Assembly (NCBI GenBank): GCA_902826025.1
Contig: CADEDH010000013.1
Location: 18,975-55,901 of the forward strand
Direction: 5' to 3'
Length of the DNA stretch: 36,927 nt
Source of the DNA: an uncultured Actinomycetes bacterium
GTDB taxonomy: Bacteria; Actinomycetota; Acidimicrobiia; Acidimicrobiales; SZUA-35
In this document: in pieces, positions 1-7,792 of the stretch
Layout of the letters: the number at the start of each line of letters is the position of its first letter
How positions within the stretch are numbered: the stretch's first letter is position 1
Notes under the pieces: model-generated
Databases searched by the model: none
What the model saw: the letters and a program-made list of their open reading frames with translations, nothing else
What the model was told of the DNA's origin: nothing
Translations under genes and position numbers: made by a program

Positions 1-264
1 CACCGAGTAGTTCGTGCTGCAGAACTCCACGATCTCCTCCGGCGTGCCCGGCTCCTGGCCGGCGAAGTCGTTGGAAGGGAAGCCGAGCACGGTGAACCCG
101 CTGTCGGCGAACCGCTGCTGCACCGCCTCCAGCGCCTCGTACTGCGGGGTGAGCCCGCACTTGGAGGCCACGTTGACCACCAGGCGCACCTGGCCGTGAT
201 GGTCGCCCAGGGTGGCGGGGGTGCCGTCGATCCGGTTCACCGGGATCGTCTCGATGTCGCTCAT
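1..264 (-). CDS. Glutathione peroxidase family protein (N-terminal part, cut by window edge)
   Basis: The first 88 residues are present and the frame runs off the left edge of the window. The family reduces peroxides with thiols, usually thioredoxin in bacteria, in the cytoplasm. Visible family marks are NVASKCGLTPQY, with the peroxidatic Cys at residue 36 (not selenocysteine), and LGFPSNDFAGQEPG, with the catalytic Gln at residue 70. The ATG at 264 is preceded by AGGAG (complement of 271-275) with a 6-nt spacer, so this gene has a conventional leader, unlike its divergent neighbour. It is divergent from the acyl-CoA synthetase with a 145-bp gap. The family call is firm; substrate preference cannot be judged from the fragment. 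Confidence 0.9.
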   Translation of the reverse strand, partial: MSDIETIPVNRIDGTPATLGDHHGQVRLVVNVASKCGLTPQYEALEAVQQRFADSGFTVLGFPSNDFAGQEPGTPEEIVEFCSTNYSV

Positions 265-396
265 GCTGCGCTCCTGTCTGGCGGCCCGCCGGAACGGCCC
301 GTTGCGTCGATGCCCGAGTCTTTCACGACAGGTGGCCGGCAACGCCAGCCCGGCGACGGCGCCGCCCCGGCCTGGGACCGCACCGGCGGCCGGACG

Positions 397-402
397 TACA
401 AT
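397..402 (+). promoter_or_regulatory. -10 hexamer TACAAT, leaderless start for acyl-CoA synthetase
   Basis: TACAAT lies 7 nt before the GTG at 410. Transcription would start at or next to the start codon, so the mRNA should lack a leader. No Shine-Dalgarno sequence is present. This decides for GTG 410 over the in-frame ATG at 212, which would lie upstream of the promoter. Confidence 0.65.
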
Positions 403-409
403 CGCCGGC

Positions 410-2077
410 GTGACCAGCACCGTGATCGACATCCCCCGTTCGCAGTGGACCCTGGTGGAGGTGGTCCGCCGCCAGGCCGAGCGCCTGGGCGACGCCGAGC
501 TGATGGACGTGGAGGGCGACCGCCTCACCTTCGCCGAGCTCGACCGCCGCTCCAGCCAGGCTGCCACCGCCCTGGCCCGCCTCGGCGTGAACCCCGGCGA
601 CCGGGTGCTGGCGCTGGCCACGAACTCCGTCGAGTTCCTGGTGGCCATGATCGCCACCCACAAGCGCCGGGCCGTGTTCACCCCGATCAACACCGAGCTG
701 AAGGGCTCGTTCCTGGAGCACCAGGTTCGCAACAGCGACCCGGTGGTGGTGCTGTGCGACGTCGAGCTCCTCCCCGCGTTCCAGCACGTCGACACGTCCG
801 GCCTCGACGCCGTGACCCACACCGTGCTCATCGGGTCCGGCGACGACGCCAACGAGGCGTACGCCAGCGTCCCGCCGTCCCTCGACAGCATCTCCACCGT
901 CACCAGCTGGGAGGCCATGCTCGACGGGGTCGACATCGACCCGGCGCTGGTGCTCAGCCCCGAGCCGAGCGACGTCTGCACGATCATGTACACCTCGGGC
1001 ACCACCGGCCCCAGCAAGGGCGTGCTGCTGCCCCAGGCCCACTGCGTGCTGTTCGCCAAGGGCTCGGCCGACGCCCTCGACCTGCGGGAGGGCGAAGACC
1101 GCTGGTTCACCTGCATGCCGTTCTTCCACGCCAACGGCCTGTTCATGCAGGTCTATGCCGGCCTGATCGCCGGGGTGCCGATCACCGCCGTCAAGCGGTT
1201 CAGCGTCAACGCCTGGCTCGACCAGGTGATCGACTGTGGCGCCACCGTCACCAACGCCTTGGGCGTGATGCCCGAGTTCATCTTCCGCCGCCCGCCCGAC
1301 CCCCGGGACCAGGACCACAAGGTCACCCGGATGATGGCGGTGCCGGTGGCGGCCGAGTGGGGCGAGGCGTTCGAGAAGCGGTTCGGCATCCGCCTGGTAC
1401 AGGGCTTCGGCATGACCGAGATCAACATGGTTTCGTACTCCGACCCGGCCGACCCCGTGATCCCGGGCTGCGCCGGCCGGGTGCTCGACGAGTTCTTCGA
1501 GGTCATCGTGGCCGACCCCGAAACCGACGAGCCCCTCCCCACCGGCCAGGCGGGCGAGATCCTGGTGCGGCCCCGCCAGCCCTTCTGCTTCAACGTCGGC
1601 TACTTCCGCATGCCCGACAAGACCGTGGAGGCCTACCGGAACCTGTGGTTCCACACCGGCGACGCCGGCCGGTTCGACGCTGAGGGCCGCCTCCACTTCA
1701 TCGACCGGCTGAAGGACCGCATCCGGCGCCGGGGCGAGAACATCTCCTCCTACGAGATCGAGCAGGTGCTGAACGAGCACCCGGCGGTGGTGGAGAGCGC
1801 GGCGCTGGGCATCCGGGTGGAGGGCGCCGGGGGCGAGGAGGAGATCAAGGCCATCCTGGTGCTGGAGGGCGGCCCCGACACCGAGTTCGACCCTGTCGCC
1901 TTCCTCGACTACTGCGCCGAGCACATGCCCCGCTACGCCGTGCCCCGCTTCATCGAGGTGGTGGCCGAGCTCGACAAGACCCCGTCGGGCAAGATCCGCA
2001 AGCAGGCCCTCCGGGACCTCGGCGTCACCGACAGCACCTGGGACCGGGAGTCGGTCGGCTACCAGCTCCGCCGCTGA
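410..2077 (+). CDS. Acyl-CoA synthetase (AMP-dependent ligase, ANL superfamily)
   Basis: A 555-residue adenylate-forming enzyme expected to activate a carboxylic acid as acyl-AMP and then acyl-CoA. The P-loop-like A3 motif TSGTTGPSKG is at about residues 195-204. The A5 motif GFGMTEINMVSY follows in the middle. The hinge/A8 region reads LHFIDRLKDRIRRRGENIS. The catalytic lysine is in KTPSGKIRK (about K528). The length is normal for the family. The acid substrate (fatty, crotonobetaine-like or aromatic) cannot be told from sequence; the layout resembles CaiC/FadD-like ligases. The reading frame extends upstream to 212, but the promoter and the lack of family sequence there favour GTG 410. The gene is followed by a palindrome and then the alcohol dehydrogenase on the same strand. 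Confidence 0.93.
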   Translation: MTSTVIDIPRSQWTLVEVVRRQAERLGDAELMDVEGDRLTFAELDRRSSQAATALARLGVNPGDRVLALATNSVEFLVAMIATHKRRAVFTPINTELKGSFLEHQVRNSDPVVVLCDVELLPAFQHVDTSGLDAVTHTVLIGSGDDANEAYASVPPSLDSISTVTSWEAMLDGVDIDPALVLSPEPSDVCTIMYTSGTTGPSKGVLLPQAHCVLFAKGSADALDLREGEDRWFTCMPFFHANGLFMQVYAGLIAGVPITAVKRFSVNAWLDQVIDCGATVTNALGVMPEFIFRRPPDPRDQDHKVTRMMAVPVAAEWGEAFEKRFGIRLVQGFGMTEINMVSYSDPADPVIPGCAGRVLDEFFEVIVADPETDEPLPTGQAGEILVRPRQPFCFNVGYFRMPDKTVEAYRNLWFHTGDAGRFDAEGRLHFIDRLKDRIRRRGENISSYEIEQVLNEHPAVVESAALGIRVEGAGGEEEIKAILVLEGGPDTEFDPVAFLDYCAEHMPRYAVPRFIEVVAELDKTPSGKIRKQALRDLGVTDSTWDRESVGYQLRR

Positions 2078-2091
2078 CCGCCATCTGCGGA

Positions 2092-2137
2092 TTCTGGGGA
2101 TCAGACGCGTCATTTCTGACGCCCTCGATCCCCAGAA
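2092..2137. terminator. 46-bp imperfect palindrome between acyl-CoA synthetase and alcohol dehydrogenase
   Basis: The outer arms TTCTGGGGATC (2092-2102) and GATCCCCAGAA (2127-2137) are perfect complements. The inner arms GCGTCA (2107-2112) and TGACGC (2117-2122) share the same centre, with TTTC in the loop. It begins 15 bp after the upstream stop and ends 10 bp before the next gene's -10. It could terminate the first gene, act as an operator over the -35 of the second, or both. There is no T-tract. Confidence 0.55.
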
Positions 2138-2147
2138 CCGGGTGGGC

Positions 2148-2153
2148 TAGCGT
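2148..2153 (+). promoter_or_regulatory. -10 hexamer TAGCGT, leaderless start for alcohol dehydrogenase
   Basis: TAGCGT ends 7 nt before the ATG at 2161, and no ribosome binding site intervenes. This is the same geometry as at 397-402. Confidence 0.6.
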
Positions 2154-2160
2154 CCGCCTC

Positions 2161-3366
2161 ATGAGCACTGACAACGGGGGAACGCTGGCGGGGCGGCTGG
2201 TGCATCCGGCCGGCGAGGGGATCGTGTGGGGGCCGGGCACGGTGGCCCGTGACCTGCCGGGGCTGCTGGAGCGCACCGGCATCCAGCGGCCGTTCATCGT
2301 GACGACGGCGTCGGTGGAACGCAGCGGGCTGGCCGAGCGGGTGGGGGCCCTGCTGGGCGACCGCCTGGCCGGCACGTGGGCCGGGTCGAAGGAGCACACC
2401 CCGGAGCCGGCGGTGCTGGCCGGGGCCGAGGCCGCTCGGGCGGCCGGGGCCGACGGGCTGATCGCCCTGGGCGGCTCGTCGGTGGTCGACCTGGTGAAAG
2501 GCATGGCCATGGTGCTGGCCGAGGGCGACGACTTCGCCCACCTGCGGGGCCACCAACCCGGCACCGGCGGAGAGGGCGGGCGCCGCCGCCGACCCCGTCT
2601 CGCCGAGCCCAAGCTGCCCCAGATCTCGCTGCCCACCACCCTGTCGGGCGCCGAGTTCACCGGCGCCGCCGGCATCACCGACCCCGCCACCGGGGCCAAG
2701 GAGATCTACGCCGACCCCAAGCTCGCCCCCCGTTGGGTGATCCTCGACCCCGAGATCACCATCGACACGCCCGACAGCCTGTGGGCCGCCACCGGGATGA
2801 AGGCCCTGGCCGACACGATCGAGACCCAGTGCTCCCGCCGGGCCACCCCCCTGTCGGACGCCGTCACCCGGGCCGCCATGACCATGCTTCTGGCCGACCT
2901 CGGCCCCGGCCTGACCGGCCCGCCTCCCATGGACGAGGCCCAGCTGGCGGCCCGGGGCCGGTGCCAGTACGCCGTGGGCATGGCTCTACCCCAGCTGGCC
3001 ATGGTGGGGGTGGGCCTGGTGGCCGGGCTCCGCCACCAGCTCGGCGGCGCCCTGGGGGTGGGCCACGGCGTGGCGTCCACCATCGTGTTGCCGCACGTGC
3101 TGCGGTGGAACGCCCCGGCCTGCCCCGATCAGCTGGCCGCCGCCGCCCGGGCCGCCGGGCTGGCCTCGGCCGACGAGCTGATCGCGGCGGTGGAGGCGCT
3201 CACCGTCCAACTCGGCCTGCCCACCCGGCTGAGCGAGGTGGGCGTGACCGAGGCCGACTTCCCGGCCGTGGCCGACCACGTGCTGGGCGACCCGGCCATC
3301 AACACCAACCCCCGACCGGTCACCGGCCCCGACGACGTGCTGGCCGTGCTCCGGGCAGCGCTGTAG
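2161..3366 (+). CDS. Iron-containing alcohol dehydrogenase family protein (maleylacetate reductase-like)
   Basis: A 401-residue member of the type III dehydrogenase fold. The dinucleotide-binding region GADGLIALGGSSVVDLVKG is near residues 96-114, the TLSGAEFTGAAGIT segment near 160-172, and the C-terminal metal-site helix reads RHQLGGALGVGHG (His292, His302). The family usually carries Asp and His ligands in a GMxALxHxxE segment. Here that segment reads GMKALADTIE, so Lys214 and Asp218 stand at those two places by eye alignment. Metal use may therefore be altered or absent. The natural substrate is unknown. A glycine/arginine-rich insert at about 134-147 (TGGEGGRRRRPR) is unusual. It has its own promoter and is followed by a hairpin before the LLM oxidoreductase gene. 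Confidence 0.85.
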   Translation: MSTDNGGTLAGRLVHPAGEGIVWGPGTVARDLPGLLERTGIQRPFIVTTASVERSGLAERVGALLGDRLAGTWAGSKEHTPEPAVLAGAEAARAAGADGLIALGGSSVVDLVKGMAMVLAEGDDFAHLRGHQPGTGGEGGRRRRPRLAEPKLPQISLPTTLSGAEFTGAAGITDPATGAKEIYADPKLAPRWVILDPEITIDTPDSLWAATGMKALADTIETQCSRRATPLSDAVTRAAMTMLLADLGPGLTGPPPMDEAQLAARGRCQYAVGMALPQLAMVGVGLVAGLRHQLGGALGVGHGVASTIVLPHVLRWNAPACPDQLAAAARAAGLASADELIAAVEALTVQLGLPTRLSEVGVTEADFPAVADHVLGDPAINTNPRPVTGPDDVLAVLRAAL

Positions 3367-3386
3367 GCGGTCCCGCCCCCTCGGAG

Positions 3387-3418
3387 TCAGCCGCCGGGTG
3401 CCGTTACCGGGCGGCTGA
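3387..3418 (+). terminator. Hairpin after alcohol dehydrogenase
   Basis: Arms TCAGCCGCC (3387-3395) and GGCGGCTGA (3410-3418) are perfect 9-bp complements, with a possible inner GGT/ACC extension. It lies 21 bp after the stop and 17 bp before the next -10. There is no T-run, as is common in GC-rich actinobacteria. Confidence 0.55.
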
Positions 3419-3434
3419 TGTCACAGGCTGCCTC

Positions 3435-3440
3435 TAGTCT
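3435..3440 (+). promoter_or_regulatory. -10 hexamer TAGTCT, leaderless start for LLM oxidoreductase
   Basis: TAGTCT ends 8 nt before the ATG at 3449, with no Shine-Dalgarno between. A leaderless start is inferred. Confidence 0.6.
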
Positions 3441-3448
3441 CGATCGCC

Positions 3449-4381
3449 ATGAGCCGACCCTTCCGTTTCGGAGTCCAGACCCGCACCGCCGCCAACCGGG
3501 CCGAGTGGGTGGAGCTGGCCCGCCGCATCGAAGGCCTGGGCTACGCCACGATCACCATGCCCGATCACCTCGACGAGCAGCTCGCCCCCACCGCCGCCCT
3601 CATGGCGGCGGCCGATGCCACCGAGTCGCTGCGCATCGGCACCCTGGTGTGGTGCAACGACTACCGCCACCCGGCGGTGCTGGCCAAGGAGGCCGCCACC
3701 CTCGACCTGTTGTCCGACGGCCGCCTGGAGCTGGGCCTGGGCGCCGGCTGGATGACCAGCGACTACGTGCAGGCGTCGATCCCGCTCGACCCACCGGGCG
3801 TCCGCATCGAGCGCATGACCGAGACCGCCTCGATCCTGCGGGGCCTGTTCGCCCCCGGCCCGTTCCACCACCAGGGCCGCCACTACACGATCGACGGGCT
3901 CGACGGCACCCCCAAGCCAGCCACCCCCGGCGGCCCCCCGCTGCTCATCGGGGGCGGCGGGCCCCACATGCTGCGCACCGCCGGCCGCCTGGCCGACATC
4001 GTGGGCGTCAACCCCAACCTGGCCCCCGGCGCCATCACGGCCGAAACGGCCCAGGACGCCACGGCCGAGCGCTACGACCAGAAGCTGGCCTGGGTGCGGG
4101 AGGGAGCGGGCAGCCGCTTCGACGACATCGAGCTCCAGGTCCGCACGTTCATCGTGTCGGTCACCGACGACCGCCAGGGGGTGGCCGAGATGCTGGCCGC
4201 CGGGCTGGGCATGACCCCCGAGCAGGGGCTGGCGTCGCCCCTGGCCTTGGTGGGCACCCCGGCCGAGATCGCCGACGACCTGCGGCAACGGCGGGAACGC
4301 TGGGGTTTCAGCTACGTGGTGGTGGCGGTGGAGGAGTACGAGGCCTTCGCCCCCGTGGTGGCCGAACTCGCCGGTACTTGA
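3449..4381 (+). CDS. F420-dependent LLM-class oxidoreductase
   Basis: A 310-residue luciferase-like TIM-barrel flavin/deazaflavin oxidoreductase. Family marks are the N-terminal RFGVQTRTA strand, the YATITMPDHLDEQLAPTAAL segment, DGRLELGLGAGWM, and the PLLIGGGGPHMLRTAGRLADIVGV loop that usually lines the cofactor phosphate site. The closest recognisable subgroup is the actinobacterial F420-dependent type with an N-terminal FRFGVQ. F420 rather than FMN use is inferred from lineage. The reaction and substrate are unknown. The gene ends 28 bp from the convergent sensor gene; the gap holds a small GCGGG/CCCGC inverted repeat (4390-4394 and 4403-4407) that might serve as a shared terminator. Confidence 0.88.
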   Translation: MSRPFRFGVQTRTAANRAEWVELARRIEGLGYATITMPDHLDEQLAPTAALMAAADATESLRIGTLVWCNDYRHPAVLAKEAATLDLLSDGRLELGLGAGWMTSDYVQASIPLDPPGVRIERMTETASILRGLFAPGPFHHQGRHYTIDGLDGTPKPATPGGPPLLIGGGGPHMLRTAGRLADIVGVNPNLAPGAITAETAQDATAERYDQKLAWVREGAGSRFDDIELQVRTFIVSVTDDRQGVAEMLAAGLGMTPEQGLASPLALVGTPAEIADDLRQRRERWGFSYVVVAVEEYEAFAPVVAELAGT

Positions 4382-4409
4382 GCCCGTGGGCGGGGGCGCC
4401 AGCCCGCGC

Positions 4410-5444
4410 TCACACCTGCAGGTGGTTGCTGAGCTGCGCCATCGACTCGGCCGTGGCCCGCAGCTCCTCGGTGGAGGTCTCCACCCCGCTCACCGAGGCC
4501 GAGGCCCGCTCCACCGACACCTGCATGACCGATACCAGCTCCTCGATCCGGGCCAGCGACTGGTGGGTGGAATGGGCCAGGTTCTTCACCTCGGAAGCCA
4601 CCACCGCGAACCCCTTGCCCTCCTGCCCCGCCCGAGCCGCCTCGATCGTGGCGTTCAGCGCCAGGAGGTTCGTCTGCGACGCGATCGAGCGGATCAGCTC
4701 CACGATCCCCCCGATGTCGGCCGCGCTCGACGCCACGTGTCCCAGCGACGACAGCGCCGCCGCCACCCGACCGGCCAAGGCCTCCGGCCCCTCGGCGTAG
4801 GCCAACGCCTCCAGGTTCCGGGACAGCCCGGCTAGCTCCACCGACGCGTCGTGCACCCGCTCCAGGGCCACCACCCGCTCGGTCGACATGTCGGTCAGGG
4901 CACCCAGGCTCTCGGTCACGAACACGCTGGCCGTGCGGGTGACGGTGGCGGCCAGTTCACGGGCAAGCTGCTCACCCTCGCCCTTCGCCACCACCAGGTC
5001 GTACAGGGCCGGACCGACCACCGCCAGGTAGGTGAAGCTGAGCCTGGCCGATGCCCCCTCCGCGCCCACAAGCTGGAGAGCCCGGGCCCGGAGGCGGTCC
5101 TTGACTTCGCCGTCGAGCCGTCCGCTCAGCAGCCGCTCGGCCGTGCGCCGGTGGAAGTCGGCCGGGGTGGCGTCGAGCGCGATCCGGGCCGGATGGCTGG
5201 CCGGCAACGACCGGAGATGGGTGGTGGTCGCCGCCGCCAACCCCGAGGCGGTGTCGGGGTGTATCTGGCAGTACCGGGCCAACCGGCCCAGGTCGCGCTG
5301 GTCGAGCCCGTAGGCGCTGGCCACCTCGGCCATCTCGGGGCCGATTACACCGAGCGGTGCTCCGGCCAGGGGGTCGAGGGTCGCGCCCTTGTCGTCGTTC
5401 GGCGCGGCGGCACGGCGGCTACGGGTCGTCCTGAGCAGGCCCAT
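4410..5444 (-). CDS. Soluble globin-coupled methyl-accepting sensor (protoglobin-like + MCP signalling domain)
   Basis: 344 residues with no membrane segment. Residues about 36-155 look like a protoglobin/globin-coupled sensor domain ([20 protein letters not shown], then [19 protein letters not shown], then [17 protein letters not shown]). Residues about 175-344 are a coiled MCP signalling module with the conserved hairpin [23 protein letters not shown] (read in two parts, 251-260 and 261-273), followed by [15 protein letters not shown]. The proximal heme His expected before the WYL-like segment is not seen; the nearest place by eye is Glu129. Heme binding is therefore doubtful. ATG 5444 has AGGA upstream in the leader. 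No chemotaxis or flagellar gene is in the window, so the output partner is unknown. It lies downstream of helD on the same strand, separated by a 27-bp tandem repeat. Confidence 0.75.
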   Translation of the reverse strand: MGLLRTTRSRRAAAPNDDKGATLDPLAGAPLGVIGPEMAEVASAYGLDQRDLGRLARYCQIHPDTASGLAAATTTHLRSLPASHPARIALDATPADFHRRTAERLLSGRLDGEVKDRLRARALQLVGAEGASARLSFTYLAVVGPALYDLVVAKGEGEQLARELAATVTRTASVFVTESLGALTDMSTERVVALERVHDASVELAGLSRNLEALAYAEGPEALAGRVAAALSSLGHVASSAADIGGIVELIRSIASQTNLLALNATIEAARAGQEGKGFAVVASEVKNLAHSTHQSLARIEELVSVMQVSVERASASVSGVETSTEELRATAESMAQLSNHLQV

Positions 5445-5490
5445 CCCGGGTCCTGTCGGCCCGAGCGCCCGGAAGTTGAACCACCGGTGT

Positions 5491-5557
5491 TCGCCGGAGG
5501 CGAAACCGAGGCGATAGTCGCCGGAGGCGAAACCGAGGCGATAGTCGCCGGAGGCGA
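5491..5557. repeat. 27-bp tandem repeat of small hairpins between helD and the sensor gene
   Basis: Two full 27-bp units (5491-5517, 5518-5544) and a 13-bp partial unit (5545-5557) begin with the palindrome TCGCCGGAGGCGA. The unit also contains GGCGATAGTCGCC across the junction, so alternative hairpins can form. It lies in the 128 bp between the helD stop (5573) and the sensor start (5444). Read on the minus strand, the frame stays open and gives a 9-residue repeat, but no start or family supports coding. It may act as terminator, attenuator or mobile repeat. Confidence 0.75.
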
Positions 5558-5572
5558 CCCAAAGGGCGTACT

Positions 5573-7678
5573 TCAGCTGGTGAGCACCGCCGGCAGGGGC
5601 CGGGAGTGGACGAGCGACAGGCGCTTGGTGGCCCGGGTGCAGGCCACGTAGAGGGAGCGGGCCCCCTGGGGTTCCTCGCTCATGATCAGGGCCGGCTCCA
5701 CCACCACGGCGGCGTCGACCTCGAGGCCCTTCACCAGGTTCACCGGCACCGCCGTGATCTGGCGGTCGAGCCCGTCGCGCGGTGCCCGGCCGATCACCAC
5801 GCCGGCCCGATCGAACCCCTCGACCACCGGGTCGTACAGCGACTGGGGGCAGATCACAGCCACGTTGCCCGCCCCGCCCTGCTCGACCTCGGCCAGGGCA
5901 ACCTCCACCACCCGCTCGATCAAGCGCCGGTCGCCGTCTTCGGCGGTGGGAGCGACGCTGACGAACTGGGGCTCGTCGCCGTCGGTGCGCACGGCCACCG
6001 GCGGCCGCAGCCCCGGCGCCGCCTCCCGCAGGATCCGAGCCGCCAGAGCCATCGACGGGCCCGGGATGCGGTAGCCAACGGTCAGCTCGGTCATGCGGGG
6101 CGGTCGCCGGTCGGGCAGGTGCTCCAGGATCTCGTCCCATCCGGCGTGGGCCCAGGCCCCGGTGCTCTGGGCGATGTCGCCGACGATCGTCATCGATCCG
6201 TTGAGCGAGCGCCGGGTCAGCATCCGCAGCTGCATTGGCGACAGATCCTGCGCCTCGTCCACCACGATGTGGCCGTAGGTGCGGAACTCGTCGTCAACCG
6301 AGCGGCCGGGCTTGGGGCCGAGCAGCTCACGGGCCTCGTCGAGCACGGGAACGTCGTCGACCGTCCACACCACCCGGTCGGCGTCCATGTCTTCCCGCCA
6401 GGGCCGGAACAGCGAGCCCTTCTCCTCGTCGTTCAGCCGGTTGCCGGCAGCCGAGGCGATCAGGGCCTTCGATCCGAACAGGTCGTGGAGCAGTTGGCCC
6501 GGGCTGAGCACGGGCCACATCCAGTTCAGGGCCTCCACCACCAGCGGGTTCCGCCGCAGCTGGTCTTCCACCGCATCGGCCGACACGTCCTCGGGATGGC
6601 TGGCGGCCAGGGCGGCGAACACCTGGGCCTGCACATACTTGCGGCCGGCGTTGTGGTGGCGGTACCGGCGTCGGGCCTCGGCCACGATGTCGGCCGATTC
6701 CCCCGCCAGCAGCCGCAGCCGGCGGGCCCCCATGCCCACCACCAGGTCCTTGCGCAGGGGCCGCTGCCGGTCCCGCACGGCCCGGCGCACCATGGTGACC
6801 ATCCGCAGGTCGCCCTTGGCCCGCCCCGCCACCAGCTCGTCGCGCCCGGTCACCCGGACACCGGGCACCAGGTCGGCCAGCACCGCCAGCTCCACCCCGG
6901 CCTCGCCCAGCGATGGCAGCACCTGCTCGATGTAGCCCAGGAACAGCCGGTTGGGCCCCACCACCAGCACCCCCTGGCCATCCAGGGGGAAGCGGTGGGC
7001 GTAGAGCAGGTAGGCGGCTCGGTGGAGGGCCACCACGGTCTTACCGGTGCCGGGGCCGCCCTGGGCCACCAGCACACCCGGCAGCGGGGCCCGGATGATC
7101 TCGTCCTGCTCGGCCTGGATGGTGCCGATGATGTCGCCCAGGCGGCCCGTGCGGTTCTCCTCCAGGGCCGTGATCAGGGCCCCCTCACCCCGCAGCTCCC
7201 GGCCGTTGACCACGGCCCGGGCCGAGCCGGCGGCCTCGCCGAAGAACTCGTCGTCGAGGCCGAGGAGGATCCGACCCCGGGAGGCGAAGTGGCGGCGGCG
7301 CACCAGGCCCTGGGGGTCGCGCCCGGTGGCCCGGTAGAAGGCCTCGGCCACGGGGGCCCGCCAGTCGACCACCAGCGGCTCCTGGGTCTCGCTCGACACC
7401 CCGATCCGGCCGATGTGGTAGCTGCCGCCTCCGGCCTCCTCCGACTGATCGATCCGTCCGAAGCACAGCGACCGCTCGCCCAGGTCGAGCTGGCGGAGCC
7501 GGGCGGCGATGTTCTCGTTGATGACCTCGCGCTCCCAGCGGGCCTGGTTGGTGCCGCCCTGACCCACCTCCACCATGTCCTTGAGGCGCAGCGCGTCTTC
7601 CCGGGCCTGATCCAGGCGTCGATGAGCCCGGTCAACATGGGCCTGCTCGGCTGCCAGCTCGGGATGGGCGTCAGTCAC
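5573..7678 (-). CDS. helD: HelD-like superfamily 1 helicase / RNA polymerase recycling ATPase
   Basis: A UvrD/Rep-superfamily ATPase of the HelD type, which in Firmicutes and Actinobacteria binds stalled RNA polymerase and clears it from DNA. It has 701 residues from GTG 7678. An N-terminal coiled coil ([20 protein letters not shown]) is followed by the typical [21 protein letters not shown] and FYRATG segments. Walker A is GGPGTGKT (about 207-214), the DEAQ motif sits in [12 protein letters not shown], and the C-terminal motifs [14 protein letters not shown] and [11 protein letters not shown] are present. An in-frame ATG at 7723 gives 716 residues but lies upstream of a TAGAAT -10. GTG 7678 has AGGAG just upstream (complement of 7683-7687, 4-nt spacer), so it is preferred. 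The gene is divergent from hemE. Confidence 0.88.
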   Translation of the reverse strand: MTDAHPELAAEQAHVDRAHRRLDQAREDALRLKDMVEVGQGGTNQARWEREVINENIAARLRQLDLGERSLCFGRIDQSEEAGGGSYHIGRIGVSSETQEPLVVDWRAPVAEAFYRATGRDPQGLVRRRHFASRGRILLGLDDEFFGEAAGSARAVVNGRELRGEGALITALEENRTGRLGDIIGTIQAEQDEIIRAPLPGVLVAQGGPGTGKTVVALHRAAYLLYAHRFPLDGQGVLVVGPNRLFLGYIEQVLPSLGEAGVELAVLADLVPGVRVTGRDELVAGRAKGDLRMVTMVRRAVRDRQRPLRKDLVVGMGARRLRLLAGESADIVAEARRRYRHHNAGRKYVQAQVFAALAASHPEDVSADAVEDQLRRNPLVVEALNWMWPVLSPGQLLHDLFGSKALIASAAGNRLNDEEKGSLFRPWREDMDADRVVWTVDDVPVLDEARELLGPKPGRSVDDEFRTYGHIVVDEAQDLSPMQLRMLTRRSLNGSMTIVGDIAQSTGAWAHAGWDEILEHLPDRRPPRMTELTVGYRIPGPSMALAARILREAAPGLRPPVAVRTDGDEPQFVSVAPTAEDGDRRLIERVVEVALAEVEQGGAGNVAVICPQSLYDPVVEGFDRAGVVIGRAPRDGLDRQITAVPVNLVKGLEVDAAVVVEPALIMSEEPQGARSLYVACTRATKRLSLVHSRPLPAVLTS

Positions 7679-7710
7679 CGCGCTCCTGACCGTTTCCTGG
7701 GGAGTGAAAT

Positions 7711-7716
7711 ATTCTA
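7711..7716 (-). promoter_or_regulatory. -10 hexamer TAGAAT for helD
   Basis: TAGAAT on the minus strand is a near-ideal actinobacterial -10. Transcription would begin around 7703-7705, leaving about 25 nt of leader containing AGGAG before GTG 7678. The upstream ATG at 7723 would not be transcribed from it. The -35 is weak. Confidence 0.55.
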
Positions 7717-7778
7717 TCGCCATCTGACGGCCGCCTGTCTCGGGACCTTCGTCCGGCCGATCGGCCGTTCCCAGGCGT

Positions 7779-7784
7779 TACCGT
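7779..7784 (+). promoter_or_regulatory. -10 hexamer TACCGT, leaderless start for hemE
   Basis: TACCGT ends 8 nt before ATG 7793. It would drive the hemE-hemG unit and possibly lnt. Confidence 0.55.
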
Positions 7785-7792
7785 TGGTCGCC

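Noticed and set aside
323-2113. 596-codon minus-strand open frame
   Set aside because: It is antisense to the acyl-CoA synthetase, with low-complexity His/Gly/Val-rich translation typical of GC-rich shadow frames.
5491-5557. Possible CRISPR array (27-bp repeats)
   Set aside because: The units are contiguous with no unique spacers and no cas genes nearby; it is a tandem repeat.
5445-5572. Coding extension of the sensor gene through the repeat (nine-residue repeat peptide)
   Set aside because: There is no start codon with a ribosome site in that part, and the hairpin structure explains the periodicity better.
5606-7792. Plus-strand frame continuous with hemE, suggesting a 1086-residue fusion
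   Set aside because: The extension is antisense to helD, and hemE has its own -10 and family-length start at 7793.
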